DNA from: Candidatus Sabulitectum sp.
Lineage (GTDB): Bacteria > Fermentibacterota > Fermentibacteria > Fermentibacterales > JCC-6
Length of the DNA: 46,281 bases
Reading direction: 5' to 3'
NCBI GenBank assembly: GCA_029938555.1
Contig: JAOZUR010000018.1
Location: 1 to 46,281, forward strand
Positions 9,321-23,448 of this stretch are shown piece after piece (position 1 is the first letter of the stretch; each line of letters opens with the position of its first letter). A program made the translations under genes and the position numbers. The notes below the pieces were generated by a model. The model had not been told where the DNA came from. It was given only the letters and a program-made list of their open reading frames with translations, and did no database searches.

Positions 9321-9640
9321 TATCCTTTCTCCACTTCAAGAGCAGAATGAAGTAACTCAAGAGCTTTTGGAACAATCTTATGTGATTGCGAATCCAACTG
9401 TTTTTTTCCTTTTACAAGAATAGCCTGCTGTTTTATCTTTAAATCTTTTATCTCACCATTAACTTTTTTCAAACCCTCTTCTTCTAGGTTTTTCAGCTTT
9501 ATATCATATTCACTCTCTATACTGGAAATCTGCGCCGGAATACCTGTTCTGATTCTCCGGGCTTCTTTTGTGGCCTCTTCCACCAGTTCCCTTGCTTTTT
9601 CTTCAGAAGATAGAAGGGTATTCAATCTGCTATTGCCCAC
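9320..9640 (-). CDS. atpH: V/A-type ATPase peripheral-stalk subunit G/H
   Basis: This first gene of the operon encodes 106 residues that are almost wholly charged coiled coil (KARELVEEATKEARRIRTG). That is the pattern of the subunit that pairs with subunit E (called G in Thermus, AtpH elsewhere). I chose the GTG at 9640 because GGCGGTGA, a good match to the anti-Shine-Dalgarno tail, lies 5 bases upstream. An earlier in-frame TTG at 9688 has no ribosome site. Sequence alone gives only a coiled coil; the identity comes mainly from operon position. Confidence 0.85.
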   Translation of the reverse strand: MGNSRLNTLLSSEEKARELVEEATKEARRIRTGIPAQISSIESEYDIKLKNLEEEGLKKVNGEIKDLKIKQQAILVKGKKQLDSQSHKIVPKALELLHSALEVEKG

Positions 9641-9824
9641 AAAGCTCACCGCCCCTCGTGTGTAACCAACAACCCTGAACAGAATCAACGGTTGTTGTGT
9701 AATTTGTGGATACTATCAAACAAACTACTCTAAGTGTAGCCCGTAACTTAAAACTAGTACATGAATTAACTAGTTTTCCACAAAAACTAAAAGTTTTCAA
9801 CAATTTGTATATCTTAATCAATAA
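9641..9824. promoter_or_regulatory. upstream region of the ATPase operon with DnaA-box-like sites and a palindrome
   Basis: This 184-bp gap holds no gene. It has three sites close to the DnaA box TTATCCACA: TTTTCCACA (9774-9782, plus), TTTTCAACA (9794-9802, plus) and GTATCCACA (9705-9713, minus). It also has a perfect 9-bp inverted repeat AAAACTAGT / ACTAGTTTT (9750-9758 and 9769-9777, 10-base spacer), whose right arm overlaps the first box by four bases. The ATPase promoter must lie here, but I could not pick a convincing -35/-10 pair. Confidence 0.6.
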
Positions 9825-10184
9825 CTACGATTTAGCTTTAACCTCTGTACCACTCATGCTGCAATGGCCTTCAAAAAAGACACCCTCTTCTATGGTCAAG
9901 GATTTTGTAATAATATCTCCCTCAATCCTGGATCCATTCTGAAGTTCAAGTTGTTTTTCGGCCTTGATGGTTCCATTAACTGTGCCACCAATTATTGCAT
10001 GAGTAACTGAGACATTACCCTTTATTCGACCATCGTGCCCGATGGTAAGGGTCCCTGCAACATTTACCTCTCCCTCAACATATCCATCAACCCTTAGCCC
10101 ACCCTTAATATTAAGAGTGCCATTAATTGAGCTACCACTTCCAATTGTAGAATTGATAGCACTGTAAGAATCATCTCTAGCCAT
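9825..10184 (-). CDS. bactofilin (polymer-forming cytoskeletal protein)
   Basis: This 119-residue protein has the bactofilin (DUF583) pattern: short glycine-rich beta-helix turns such as GTLNIKGGLRVDGYVEGEVNVAGTLTIG, repeated about every 17 residues, with short disordered ends. Bactofilins polymerise without nucleotide and act as scaffolds for cell-wall or surface machinery. A GAGGG ribosome site precedes the ATG. It lies 14 bases behind the membrane coiled-coil gene, so the two are probably co-transcribed. No terminator is seen after it. Confidence 0.93.
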   Translation of the reverse strand: MARDDSYSAINSTIGSGSSINGTLNIKGGLRVDGYVEGEVNVAGTLTIGHDGRIKGNVSVTHAIIGGTVNGTIKAEKQLELQNGSRIEGDIITKSLTIEEGVFFEGHCSMSGTEVKAKS

Positions 10185-10198
10185 AATATTTCCCTCTT

Positions 10199-10552
10199 CT
10201 ACTCGGGGTTATCCCCGGAAACTCCAGCCCTTGCCAGGTTTTCAATGACGGATCTCGTATTTCGTATTTCCTGTAATTCAAATTCTATCAAGTCCAGTCT
10301 GTTGTTTAGTTCTCTAGCAGCAACTAAAGAATCCTCAAGCAAGGTGTTTTTTTCTGTAAGTTCAGCCACCTTGTTATATTTTGAAGATCCTAAATAAACA
10401 ATTACTACCGAAGCTATCACAACAAGAATCATAAAACCAGCAACCATACGGAAGACCAAAAGCCTTTTTCCGGATATTATCCACTCTTTCCGTTTTTTGG
10501 TAGCATCATGCGGCGTTATATTAACAGTAAAGCTTTTATCTCGATTTAACAA
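10199..10552 (-). CDS. single-pass membrane coiled-coil protein, partner of bactofilin
   Basis: This 117-residue protein has a basic cytoplasmic N-terminus (about 1-33), one membrane helix (about 34-54, VAGFMILVVIASVVIVYL) and a periplasmic coiled coil (about 58-105). The layout matches the N-terminal part of the M23 (LytM-type) peptidases often found beside bactofilin genes, but the peptidase domain is absent and the frame ends cleanly at GDNPE. Start is TTG with AGGAG 5 bases upstream. I read it as a membrane anchor for the bactofilin; a shortened relic of an M23 protein is the alternative. Confidence 0.7.
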   Translation of the reverse strand: MLNRDKSFTVNITPHDATKKRKEWIISGKRLLVFRMVAGFMILVVIASVVIVYLGSSKYNKVAELTEKNTLLEDSLVAARELNNRLDLIEFELQEIRNTRSVIENLARAGVSGDNPE

Positions 10553-10584
10553 TATTTCTCCTAGTTCAATTCATAATTTGTGCT

Positions 10585-10613
10585 AATCTAAAACCGAACT
10601 TTCATTTGGTCAA
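10585..10613 (-). promoter_or_regulatory. candidate sigma-70 promoter of the coiled-coil/bactofilin pair
   Basis: Read on the minus strand, TTGACC (10608-10613) is followed after exactly 17 bases by TAGATT (10585-10590), 5 of 6 and 4 of 6 matches. Transcription would start near 10578, giving a leader of about 25 bases before the TTG start at 10552. The ansA stop is just upstream, at 10627. Confidence 0.5.
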
Positions 10614-10626
10614 ACACCTGTTATGC

Positions 10627-11613
10627 CTATAAGCTTGAAAGCAATTTTTCTATCTGTTCTTTGCTCAAACCTGCACCAATACACGCCATCAAAAAAAGTC
10701 TAATCTTGTTTCCAGCCATATCGCCTGCGGAAAGTGCGCCTTTGTTTTTTAGATCAGAACCTCCTCCTGGATAACCGTAAACAGCTAAAACTCGCCCTTT
10801 ATAACATCTACTTGTTATAACAACAATTACACCAGAATCTACTGCTCTTTTTATAGACAATGCAGTATCGGGATGAACATTACCCCGCCCAAAAGCTTCC
10901 ACAACAATTCCTTTGTAATTAGTTTCTGTAAGAAAATCTATCAAGTCACCACCGAAACCTGCAACAATTCTAACTAAACCAACTTTTTTTTCTAGGACCA
11001 ATTGCCCTTGGGGTAGATTCATTCTCCAGATAGGAAGACGATGATAAAGCACTCTATCATCATCTACAAAACCAAGGGGGCCATAACCTGGAGAATCAAA
11101 ACTACTAACTTTGGAAGTACATGTTTTTGTAACCCGTCCGGCAGCATGTATTTCATCATTAAGAACAACAGTAACCCCAAGATTATTTATTTCCGTGCAA
11201 GCCACACGAACAGCACTTCTAATGTTGCGAGGGCCATCCACTCCTAGCTCACTATTACTTCTCATAGCCGCCGTAAAAACAACTGGCAATGAACCTTCCA
11301 GGTGGATGTCAGCCATAAAAGCGGTTTCTTCCAGGGTATCTGTTCCATGAGTAACAACTACACCGTGATATTCTTTTGTTACTTCAATTCTTCTAAGCTC
11401 TGTAGCGATGTCCACCATGATTTCTGGTGTTATGTGCGGGCTGGGCAGGTTAAAGAACTTTTTAACATAAATATCTGCTCCATCCAGTGTATTTGCACTG
11501 CTAACATCAACTTTTGAATTTGTACTAATGGTTAATCCGTGGGACATAGGAGTCATCTCTATTGTTCCACCGGTGGAAAGAACAAGTATTTTTTTCAATT
11601 TAACTGGGTTCAT
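10627..11613 (-). CDS. ansA: L-asparaginase, type I-like
   Basis: This 328-residue enzyme hydrolyses asparagine to aspartate and ammonia. It has both family motifs: LSTGGTIEM near the N-terminus (first catalytic Thr) and VVTHGTDTLEETA (Thr-Asp pair). No signal peptide is seen, so it is probably cytoplasmic. The start is taken at the ATG at 11613, overlapping the upstream 1189-residue gene by 14 bases; a TTG one codon earlier is possible. It seems to be the last gene of the dnaA-gyrA-side operon. Asparagine use fits an amino-acid-fermenting lifestyle. Confidence 0.92.
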   Translation of the reverse strand: MNPVKLKKILVLSTGGTIEMTPMSHGLTISTNSKVDVSSANTLDGADIYVKKFFNLPSPHITPEIMVDIATELRRIEVTKEYHGVVVTHGTDTLEETAFMADIHLEGSLPVVFTAAMRSNSELGVDGPRNIRSAVRVACTEINNLGVTVVLNDEIHAAGRVTKTCTSKVSSFDSPGYGPLGFVDDDRVLYHRLPIWRMNLPQGQLVLEKKVGLVRIVAGFGGDLIDFLTETNYKGIVVEAFGRGNVHPDTALSIKRAVDSGVIVVITSRCYKGRVLAVYGYPGGGSDLKNKGALSAGDMAGNKIRLFLMACIGAGLSKEQIEKLLSSL

Positions 11614-14600
11614 CAAATACCGCCAAAGATTTAAGATACTTTTTCAATTCAGCGGGTTTTTCTGAATAAGGTTTAGCATCCTGTAAAAAACCTAACCGTG
11701 TGCCGTGCATATCAAGTAATCTCATTAATTCTGCATCAGTACCGGCAGCCTGTAACAATAATTGACTTTCTTCTAAAAGCTGAAGAAGCCCTTCTCTTGC
11801 AGGGTCAACTGTCCATCTTAATATAATTGCAACAGAATCTGCATTATCTCTGTATTTCTTTCGCATATCCGAACTGATTTCCCCGGCCTGACTAGCGCTG
11901 ACAATGCCGCTACCATATTTGATTCTTCGGAAAACATCCTGGACAAGCTCTACAGCAAGTGATAGAGTTTGAATCGGCTTATCAGAAGAAGGATTTACAC
12001 CACTAAAAATCCAACAATCCATTAAACCATCTGCAATTTTCGATTTTTCAAAGTCTGAGTTAATGCTAAGCAATGCTTTTTCCACGGTAATGAAAAAAGT
12101 TGCATAATTTTTCATAAAATCAACTTTATCATTCACTGAATTTTCAATTAAAAGACGCTCAGTTAATATCTCAGAAAGAAGTCTACTATCTTCCATACCA
12201 AGCACAAGAAGATCTAACCTTTCTGCTGCATTTCTTTTCCACAACGGCAGAAGAAACTTCTTTTCAATTAAGGCAAAGCCGTTTTCAGGACTTGTAGCAT
12301 AACGCAAACTTTCAGAAAGCGTGGAAAGAAATCCATCAGCACTATTGTATCCTAAAAATTCTACAGCACTGGTGGCTGTTTCTGCAATTTTACTAGCAAA
12401 TGATTTTGAATTATTAGACACAAAAACAATATCCATTGCACAATTCAACAAAGGAGGTAGTGTTACATGTCGCCATGCATGATAAATATCTTCTTGCATA
12501 AATCCATCAATGGATTTTAAATAAGAAAAAAGCTCGTTTTTTTCAAACTCCGTATGCTTTTTTTCCTGAAACAATGAAATTAAGGGTGTATCACCGGTTA
12601 ATGCAAGTAATTCTTTAATTTTTTCCCTATTCCATTCAAGAGATAAATTATTAGACCCTAAAATAGTTGTTTTTCCTAATTGTTTATAGAGAAAACCGAC
12701 CACATCTAAAATGTTTTTTCTGTATTGTCCTGAACTAGAACCTGTTAATGCTGTTACAGCACCGTGCAATTTCATTATAGCTGTATCTTCTTGAATTTGG
12801 AATTTATTCCACTCTTCTCTTTTACGAATAGACCAGTCATCTGAAATTTGCATGGATGGAGAGCATTGTTGAGATAACCAAGAAGACAATACTGTAACCA
12901 AATCTTGCTTAATTTCCTGGTTAAGCTTTTCCACCAGATATTTAGCAAAATCTTTACCTGCAGTCATACCTCCGACGCTTCTTGAAAATTCCTCTGCCAC
13001 CTTGTATAAAAATTCTATGAGTTTTGATGGTTCTCTATCAAAAAGAGCTATAGAATTAGGCAAAATCGAACCAAAAAATATCTGAGCTGTACCACCTGGG
13101 TTTATCATTTTTAATGAATTGATGGAATTTGAACTATCAGGAATAAGTTTTGAAAGTAAATCATTTATTGTTTGTTGATTAATAGAATCTAGAGATCCTG
13201 GATTATCAACAAACGATCTAAATATGTTGCTTACTCCACAAGAAATGAATTCTTGAAACCATGAATCTCCGTCATCTTCCCATACGACTAATCTGCTAAA
13301 CCTTTCAGAAATTGCTCGAACTCCAGAAATCATCTGTTCTGTTTTGCTATCATCAATACCTGATATCGCAAGAAGGTCTACCATTAAATTATCAACAATG
13401 GCAACTCGTCCACCGGCACGAAAAACTTTAGCAAAAACATTATGATCAATTTCTCTTAACTTCTCTGGTGAATCTGTTGTATTGTAACCGGTGACTGCAA
13501 AAGAAAGACATTCCTCAAATACTGGATCATCAAGATCAACCTCAAAAAGAAGCTTAGTTATTACATTTTCCAAATACCTATTTCTGTTAGTCAAATTTTG
13601 GACTTTGTTTATGTATTTTATCAATTTTTCTTCTGCTGCTGAGTTAAACGAAAGCAAAGACTCAACCCACAGGGGAACCATTCCAGATAAAGCTTTTTCT
13701 CTATCTGTTATTGAAAGAGAATCAAGTAACCTTGCTGTTACCATTAATCGAGAAAGATACTGTTTTTTGTTAGACTCTTCTGAAGCTCTCAGCAAAAGAG
13801 AACTTGCAGATAAAACACTGGAAAAAGATGTTAAATTTGAATTAATTGAATCTGCTAATATTTTTACTGCCCAACCTGATAAATCCTTTTCCAATAAAAT
13901 TATTGCCCTATAAAAGGATTTTAACCACGCACGGTCTGCTGTTGATGAGAAAGGAAAAATTTTAGTTACTGTATTAACAAAAATATTAAAAATTCTTGAT
14001 GATAATCTTTTTTTCTTAGATGTTTCTTGAATTAGTGAAGATAAAAATTCTAAAACTTCAGTGGTTAAATTATCGTCAATGGTCTGAAGAAAATCGGTTA
14101 TTCCCTGGAATGACACATTTGTCTGCATAAGTTTAAGAAATTCTATTAAGGAGAAACCAAGATCGGATTGATTAGTACTTGAAGTTCTTACTGAAATAGC
14201 TTCAACGGTAATATCAAGTAAAATCTGGTTATCAAAAACAGTTACAGCATCAGGATATAAGGAAAAAGCTATTTCTAATTCAGGTTCTGATTGTGAATTG
14301 AATACTGATTTTGCTCTTTTGATTCTTTCTTCTTTAAGTAAAACATCAAAACCAACAGTTTTTTCAAGCCCTCGAAAAACCCCAGTTAGAAATCTGATTG
14401 AACCCATTGGAACCAGCCCACCAGTAAGGCGTCCTTGTATTTTGCTTCCTTGATTTGAAATTAGATTCCATATTTGCTGAAAATCTTCTTTATTGAGCAG
14501 CCATCCTGTTTCCAGAATGAAATCAAGAATCTGTACTGATTCTTCTGTTTTTAAGTTTTGGATTTTTGAGTCTGATAAAAAAATCTGGGTTAAGTCTACT

Positions 14601-15168
14601 ATTTTGTTTCCACCTATTAGCACCTTTACACAAGCAAAAGCAAATCGATCTGGAAAAATTTCTGCTATTTTTATAGGTGTATTATAAAAAGCAGAATCTT
14701 GTATTTGATTAGAAAATAACACTTTATACCAACAGGCTAAACTCTCTTGAAATGTAATTGTCATTGATTTGCTTTGGTGAAGCTCTGCTATTCTCAAAAA
14801 CCCCAATACTGCTTTAGGCATCACAGACTGCTGAAGATTATGACATGCTATAAACCAATTGAGTGCTGTTTTTTCATTAAAAAAAGGCAAAAAATCTACT
14901 GTTGATAAGTATGAATACAGTTTTTGTGCATCCGGTCTTTCCATACTTGAAAGCAAAGAGGCAAGACTTGGTATTGATAAACCAAAAGAAGAAGCGCATC
15001 TAAGTCTGGAAATGGAAGCTGAGACTTTTGGTACAATTTTCGGTTGAACCGAAATTGTTTCAGGGAAAGGGGGTACATTCGCCTCTGGCGAATGTACCTG
15101 AATTCCATTGAAAAGCTTCAGCCTTAACCAATTTTGTACTTTTTGGTTAAGTTCTTTTTGTGAAGGCA

Positions 15169-15169
<1 letters not shown>
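11600..15169 (-). CDS. large uncharacterised helical protein co-translated with gyrA
   Basis: I do not recognise this 1189-residue protein. By eye it is almost entirely amphipathic helix, with short turns and repeated Leu/Ile/Phe-rich patches. It has no signal peptide, no clear membrane helix, no Walker motif and no metal-binding Cys cluster. This suggests an alpha-solenoid scaffold (HEAT/ARM-like), which is an inference. The ATG overlaps the gyrA stop by one base (TGATG) with AAGGA 9 bases upstream, so it is translated together with gyrA. The downstream asparaginase overlaps its end by 14 bases. The DNA looks more AT-rich than gyrA. A perfect 12-bp palindrome lies in its first 100 bases. Confidence 0.8.
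15072..15098. repeat. perfect 12-bp inverted repeat inside a coding region
   Basis: GGTACATTCGCC and its exact complement GGCGAATGTACC are separated by only three bases. The repeat lies about 70-100 bases inside the coding region of the 1189-residue protein and encodes part of VHSPEANVP. As RNA it would form a very stable hairpin. There is no T run after it, so it is not a standard terminator. It could slow translation or be a small dispersed palindromic element. Confidence 0.85.
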
Positions 15170-19897
<4,728 letters not shown>

Positions 19898-19898
<1 letters not shown>

Positions 19899-21016
19899 TA
19901 AATTGTATCAGGTAGTCTTACGGGCATAACTAAAGTTAGGTATTCTATTTTAGATTCCTGTTCTTCCTCAACAATAATCACAGCAGTACCACTATCATGA
20001 AGATTGAAAAGAACATATTCACTTTTCATGTTTTTTAAAATATCTATGATGAGATTCCCATTAAAAGCAACTTGTATTGGATTGTTTTCATAAAATGCTA
20101 TTATTTCTTCTCGGGCTTCACCAGCATCCGTGTTTTCAGCATGCAAAATTACTCTATTATGTTCAATAGTAAACATTATTTGGTGAGTGGCTGGATTTGC
20201 GATAATTCGCATTCTTTTAAGAGCACTATTAAGGTCATTTTTGTTTATTTTAAGAATAATGTTATTGCTTTGAGGAATTACTTTTTCGTATGGCGGATAA
20301 GGACCTTCAATCATTCTACTGTATATGCTTGTATTATCTATATGGAAACTAATTTGAGAACTTTGAGATGACATAAGAACCGGTTCAGTAGAGTTTATTT
20401 TCAGCAAAAGGTTTAGTGCTTTTGTTGAAAGAATTGCCTCTATTTCAGTATTGCCTTTTATCTCATTCATTTTTATTTTAGCTAATCTATGTCCATCAGT
20501 AGCAACCATTTCAAGACAGTCGCTGTTTAGTTTCCACAATAGTCCTGTTAGTGAAGCTCTAATTTCACTGGCACCTGCAACTGCATATACAGTTTTCTTT
20601 ATACCTTCTTTAACAACATCAAACGGAAGAGAAATTTTATCTGTTTCTGAACCAAATGAAGGCAACGATGGATAACTGTCTTTACTGCTACAGGGTAAAG
20701 TAAAAGAGCTTCTAGCAGAACTAATTGTAGTTCTTGATCCAGTTGCGTTAATACTTACATCCGATCCTGATAATTCTCGAACGATTTCAAGAAGTTTTTT
20801 ACCAGGCAAAGCAATAGACCCTTGTGTTGTAATAGTTGCTGGAATTAATGTTATCACTGTAGTATCAAGATCTGTTGCAGCTAGCCGAAGAAGATCACCT
20901 TCTGTTTCCAATAAAATATTGGACAAAGATGGAAGGCTAGTTTTTGGAGGAAGAGCTGATGAAACAGTATTCAACCCATCCAAAAAGGTTTTATGATCTA
21001 CGAGAAGTTTTAACAT
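19898..21016 (-). CDS. dnaN: DNA polymerase III beta sliding clamp
   Basis: This 372-residue protein is the full-length three-domain clamp. The N-terminal MLKLLVDHKTFLDGLNTVSSALPPKTSLPSL-type start, the central LLWKLNSDCLEMVATDGHRLAKIK and the C-terminal YLTLVMPVRLPD end are clear family features (the last is the M-P-x-R-L motif near the C-terminus). GGAGG lies 7 bases before the ATG. It is second after dnaA in the same direction and is followed by the overlapping dciA. Confidence 0.97.
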
Positions 21017-21217
21017 TTCTAGTCCTCCACAAAGTCTATTTAAAAATCTATAAAAACAAAAATACAGTTATAGTAATTATACCGTACTTTTTGTTCAAAA
21101 GTAACCCTCATCCCCATGGCATACACTTAACCTTTGTTGAAAAGAAGTGGAAAACTTTTTTATGAAATCGTAGTTTTCAACAAAGAATACTTTCAACATC
21201 ATTATACACATTTAAAC
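21017..21217. other. dnaA-dnaN intergenic region, likely oriC or DnaA autoregulation site
   Basis: This 201-bp AT-rich gap has four DnaA-box-like 9-mers within 64 bases: TGTTGAAAA (21135-21143, minus-strand TTTTCAACA), AGTGGAAAA (21146-21154, minus-strand TTTTCCACT), TTTTCAACA (21174-21182) and CTTTCAACA (21190-21198). They form two facing pairs. Next to them lies AT-rich DNA that could unwind. The dnaN ribosome site is at the low-coordinate end. The gene strands diverge from this neighbourhood, as expected near an origin. Confidence 0.6.
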
Positions 21218-22555
21218 CTAATTCATTAATTTATGTTTTAGATCTGTTATTTTGTTTTTGAAAATTGAATCTTTTTGCATTAGAGTTTTTACACGCTTGA
21301 TTGCATTTAAAACCGTTGAATGATCGCGTCCAAAATAAGCACCAATTTCATCTAATGATAATTTTGTTAGATCACGAAGAAGATACATTGCTATTTGCCT
21401 AGGAATTAGAATTTCTCTTTTTCTCTGTTTCCCTTTAAGGGCTGTTGGATTTACGTTAAAATACTCACCTACTGTTTTTGTAATTAATGAAGGATTTAAT
21501 CTTTTTGAAAAAGCTCCTAGGTACTCGGTTATTATTGATTGAACATTTTCTAAAGACATTTCCATATTTTGAATTCTAATATTTGCAGCGAGAATATTAA
21601 CAACACCTTCTAGTTGTCTTACATTTGACTTAACAGTTTCAGCTAAATAATAAATTATATCGTAATTAAGGTTAATGTTTTCATCTGATAATTTTTGTTT
21701 TAAAATAGCTATTCTAGTTTCTAGTTCAGGAGGTTTAATATCTACAACCATCCCTGATTGAAACCTTGAAATTAATCTTTCCTCTAGTGGTTCAATTTCG
21801 TGTGGGGGTCTATCCGAGGTAAGTACAATTTGTCTGCCCCTGAGATAAAGCTCGTTAAATAAGTGAAAGAAAAGATCTTGTGTACCTTCTTTACCAGCAA
21901 GAAATTGAACATCATCCATGATTAGATAATGTGTATTTCTAAATCTGTTTTTAAATGTTTCCATTTTTTTTCTTGGATTATTGTTTGGGTCTAGAGCATT
22001 TACAAAACCGTTCACAAATTCTTCACTGGAAATGTAGCAGAAGGTTTTATCTGGTTGTTCTTTTTTAACATGATGAGCTATTGCTTGAACAAGATGTGTT
22101 TTACCAAGGCCAACGCCGCCATAGATAAAAAAAGGATTTGCCGAGCTATACCCCATTTCATGGGCAATCGCTTTTGCTACAGCAAATGCAAGGTTATTAT
22201 TTCTTCCTTGAACAAATCGGGAAAACACATAACTTGGTTTTAAAAAATTTGAAAAGGTATCGTTCCGTGAAGAGTTTCCAACTTTGCCAATTGACAAAAT
22301 TTCAGGAACATGGGTAAAAACTACTGTTACAGAGTTGTCGTTAGTAACCTCTCGAAGCAATTCTTCTATTTTATCTTTATAGTTATGAGAGACAAAATTT
22401 GCTCTTATCTCAGAATCGAGACCTACTGTAAAAACTCCATTTGAAAAAGAGCGAAACGATGCATTAGATAACCATGAATTATAGAGTTCAGAACCCATAA
22501 GTTTTTTCGCCCTGTCAAGGCATAAATTTAAAATATCTTCTGGTAAAAAGCCCAT
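21218..22555 (-). CDS. dnaA: chromosomal replication initiator DnaA
   Basis: This 445-residue initiator has Walker A GGVGLGKTH (146-154) and Walker B LIMDDVQFL (211-219). The C-terminal DNA-binding domain carries the DnaA signature (DEIGAYFGRDHSTVLNAIKRV). I place the start at the ATG at 22555, because GGAG lies 9 bases upstream and MGFLPEDILNLCL fits the family N-terminus. An ATG 16 codons earlier (22603) has no ribosome site and would add residues not typical of DnaA. It is transcribed away from rpmH. Confidence 0.96.
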   Translation of the reverse strand: MGFLPEDILNLCLDRAKKLMGSELYNSWLSNASFRSFSNGVFTVGLDSEIRANFVSHNYKDKIEELLREVTNDNSVTVVFTHVPEILSIGKVGNSSRNDTFSNFLKPSYVFSRFVQGRNNNLAFAVAKAIAHEMGYSSANPFFIYGGVGLGKTHLVQAIAHHVKKEQPDKTFCYISSEEFVNGFVNALDPNNNPRKKMETFKNRFRNTHYLIMDDVQFLAGKEGTQDLFFHLFNELYLRGRQIVLTSDRPPHEIEPLEERLISRFQSGMVVDIKPPELETRIAILKQKLSDENINLNYDIIYYLAETVKSNVRQLEGVVNILAANIRIQNMEMSLENVQSIITEYLGAFSKRLNPSLITKTVGEYFNVNPTALKGKQRKREILIPRQIAMYLLRDLTKLSLDEIGAYFGRDHSTVLNAIKRVKTLMQKDSIFKNKITDLKHKLMN

Positions 22556-22656
22556 AGATTGTTTCTCCGTAGACAAAGTAAAATTTGTAATATTTCGTAA
22601 CATAATATTATTCTATACAAAAAAAACAAGTGTATTTGCATAAATAATCTTTGAAC

Positions 22657-22685
22657 TTGACAACACCGCAGTATTTAGATAGCTT
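22657..22685 (+). promoter_or_regulatory. candidate promoter of rpmH and the plus-strand origin operon
   Basis: A perfect TTGACA (22657-22662) lies about 90 bases before the rpmH ATG. The hexamer 17 bases downstream is TAGCTT (22680-22685), only 3 of 6, so the -10 is weak. The 22604-22747 gap is AT-rich and must also hold the dnaA promoter on the other strand. No DnaA-box-like site was seen in it. Confidence 0.4.
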
Positions 22686-22747
22686 TCCGCTTCAAGTATG
22701 ACAAAAAATCATAAGAAATTATGAGAGCTTACCTAACGAGGATAATA

Positions 22748-22882
22748 ATGAAAAGAACGTTTCAACCAAGTAATATCTCAAGAAAAAGACGCCACGGGTT
22801 TAGAGCTCGTATGGCCACCAAGGGTGGAAGAAAAGTTATAAATGCCAGAAGACGCAAGGGGCGCAAGCGTCTTATACCTTAA
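22748..22882 (+). CDS. rpmH: 50S ribosomal protein L34
   Basis: This 44-residue basic protein reads [19 protein letters not shown] at the start and ends GRKRLIP, the family pattern. The frame runs from the ATG at 22748 to TAA at 22880-22882. It sits in its classical place between dnaA (divergent) and rnpA. The region just upstream (CGAGGATAATA) supplies a GAGG ribosome site. Confidence 0.97.
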   Translation: MKRTFQPSNISRKRRHGFRARMATKGGRKVINARRRKGRKRLIP

Positions 22883-22885
22883 GCT

Positions 22886-23224
22886 TTGTCTGGCAACTGT
22901 CTTAAAAGTTTAAAGTCAGGATGGCAGTTCAGGAAACTGTTAAGGCAAGGTTATCGGTTTAAGGGTAACTCTTTGAGAGTACGGTATAATAAGAATACCC
23001 TGGGCAGAATACGCCTGGGGTTTTCTGTTTCAGCCAAAACAGGAAATGCTGTTCAGCGTAACTTGTTTAAGAGAAGGCTTAGGCAATATTCAGTGGAGAA
23101 GCAGGTAAAAGTAGGGTTTGATGCGGTGATTTTTCCAGTGATTCCTTTAAAAAAAACTAACTGGAAAATTATGTATCAAGATATGGAAGATGTGTGCCTA
23201 AGGGCAGAGCAGAGGTTTAATTGA
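22886..23224 (+). CDS. rnpA: ribonuclease P protein component
   Basis: This 112-residue basic protein assists the RNase P RNA in cutting tRNA 5' leaders. The family motif appears as [10 protein letters not shown] (after NAVQ), with the N-terminal [20 protein letters not shown] strand. Start is TTG at 22886, three bases after the rpmH stop, with no clear ribosome site, so it probably relies on coupling to rpmH. Its stop overlaps the yidD start by 4 bases. Confidence 0.93.
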   Translation: MSGNCLKSLKSGWQFRKLLRQGYRFKGNSLRVRYNKNTLGRIRLGFSVSAKTGNAVQRNLFKRRLRQYSVEKQVKVGFDAVIFPVIPLKKTNWKIMYQDMEDVCLRAEQRFN

Positions 23225-23448
23225 AATTTATTTTAATTTTTATCATAAAATTATATAGAAAGCTTTTATCACCACTGCTTCCTCCCAGCTGTATATATAC
23301 GCCAACATGTAGCGCTTATGCAGAGGAAGCATTAAAAAAGCATGGTTTATTTCAAGGTTTATTTTTAGCAACTAAAAGAATACTTAGATGCCATCCATGG
23401 CATTCTGGGGGATATGACCCTGTACCGGAGGTAAATGAAGATGAGTGA
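23221..23448 (+). CDS. yidD: membrane protein insertion efficiency factor YidD
   Basis: This 75-residue protein has the invariant YidD frame: [33 protein letters not shown] and [17 protein letters not shown]. It has an N-terminal amphipathic segment and sits on the inner membrane, helping YidC. The start is TTG at 23221 with GAGG 5 bases upstream, overlapping rnpA. The C-terminus overlaps the start of yidC by 8 bases. Confidence 0.95.
   Translation: MKFILIFIIKLYRKLLSPLLPPSCIYTPTCSAYAEEALKKHGLFQGLFLATKRILRCHPWHSGGYDPVPEVNEDE

Noticed and set aside
13491-13913. Open frame on the plus strand opposite the 1189-residue gene
   Set aside because: No ribosome site, no family-like features; it follows from the codon bias of the opposite strand.
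22556-22603. Longer DnaA N-terminus from the ATG at 22603
   Set aside because: No ribosome site precedes it, while GGAG lies 9 bases before the ATG at 22555, where the normal DnaA N-terminus begins.
22604-22747. Main oriC in the dnaA-rpmH gap
   Set aside because: No DnaA-box-like 9-mer was seen here, whereas four lie in the dnaA-dnaN gap.
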